This document shows, piece after piece, positions 63,690 to 64,000 of a stretch of 64,000 bases of DNA. The notes under the pieces are model-generated. The model ran no database searches. It was not told the origin of the DNA and was given only the letters and a program-made list of their open reading frames with translations. The position numbers were made by a program, and so were the translations under genes. Within the stretch, counting starts at the first letter, position 1. The number at the start of each line of letters is the position of its first letter. This stretch comes from Pardosa pseudoannulata (Eukaryota; Arthropoda; Arachnida; Araneae; Lycosidae): positions 42,205,662 to 42,269,661 of the forward strand of contig CM063502.1 of the NCBI GenBank assembly GCA_032207245.1, read 5' to 3'.

Positions 63690-64000
63690 AGTTGTTCCGA
63701 CTTTAATATAAATTAACTAATAATTACTTAATGAAACAATCGCCTATTGCAATCCGATTTCAATAAGATACATCCTTACTCACTTCATAATCACAATTTT
63801 AGCTGAATTTAGTTAAATCTTCATTGCATCAAATTAATTTTTTTATAAATGTTCATTACACCAGAAACAAATAAAACAATAAAAGTTGTTCAGACTTTAA
63901 TATAAACTAACTAATAATTACTTAATGAAACAATCGCGTATTGCAATCCGATTTCAGTATGATACATCCTTACTCACTTCATAATCACAATTTTAGCTAA
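63690..64000. repeat. Tandem duplication running off the window end, period about 194 bp
   Basis: AGTTGTTCCGACTTTAATAT at 63690 and AGTTGTTCAGACTTTAATAT at 63884 begin near-identical copies that share TTACTTAATGAAACAATCGC, TATTGCAATCCGATTTCA and CATCCTTACTCACTTCATAA. The second copy continues at least to the end of the window, so more units may follow. Confidence 0.9.

Larger units (their letters stand above)
50157..64000 (+). other. Intron after exon D (5' part, over 13.8 kb), phase 1
   Basis: Begins GTAAGT; its acceptor is outside the window. It holds the 414-bp satellite, the second copy of the dispersed repeat, a (CA)n/(TA)n tract, a Tc1-like fossil, degenerate repeats at 58-61 kb and paired palindromes at 63.2 kb. 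I looked for a following exon starting with a phase-1 acceptor and PP codons and found none. The stretches 52290-55200, 55620-56590, 57550-58060 and 61040-63200 show nothing I can identify. Confidence 0.75.

Overview
The window is AT-rich, repeat-laden eukaryotic DNA. Its only convincing host gene is a multi-exon immunoglobulin-superfamily (IgSF) cell-adhesion gene on the + strand. Four internal exons (2028-2195, 15827-16117, 23662-23873, 50069-50156; 759 coding bases in 64 kb) have canonical AG/GT borders and compatible phases, and they join into one open frame. The frame gives the second half of one Ig domain, a complete Ig domain, and a third Ig domain split by a 26-kb intron. The spliced protein resembles the nephrin / Sticks-and-stones / Hibris / SYG-2 family, from recalled family features rather than a search. 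The gene starts upstream of the window and continues beyond it.

Everything else is intron, and the introns are filled with mobile and tandem DNA. There is a tRNA-derived SINE family in three copies (two with target-site duplications, box A/box B promoters and a CCAAA-type tail). Three TTAA-flanked piggyBac-type elements are present; one keeps a fossil of the transposase cysteine-rich tail, and one sits inside a 194-bp tandem array. There is also a 190-bp fold-back MITE with TA flanks, a decayed Tc1-like transposase whose catalytic Glu codon is a stop, a mariner N-terminal fossil, and a probable pogo-like element swollen by (TA)n. Tandem DNA includes a 15-bp minisatellite (about 37 copies), a 414-bp satellite (4 copies), several 150-540-bp tandem duplications, and more than a dozen long (TA)n tracts.

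Layout: 0-2 kb intron and TA tracts; 2.0 kb exon A; 2.7-3.3 kb piggyBac remnant; 5.5-6.1 kb duplication; 7.9-8.5 kb minisatellite; 9.1-9.5 kb palindromes and SINE; 11-11.7 kb duplication; 12.2 kb SINE; 13.0-14.1 kb GC-richer insertion of unknown class; 15.3 kb dispersed repeat and 15.8 kb exon B; 20.4 kb MITE; 23.2 kb mariner fossil and 23.7 kb exon C; 24-50 kb giant intron with satellites, MITEs, pogo-like element and SINE; 50.07 kb exon D; 50.6-52.3 kb satellite; 55.3 kb second copy of the dispersed repeat; 56.6-57.5 kb Tc1 fossil; 58-64 kb degenerate repeats.

The organism is an arthropod-like animal. Large introns, high AT content and tRNA-SINEs with CCAAA tails would suit a chelicerate such as a spider, but that is an inference and not proven by anything here. 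I found no rRNA, functional tRNA, CRISPR or bacterial-type operon.
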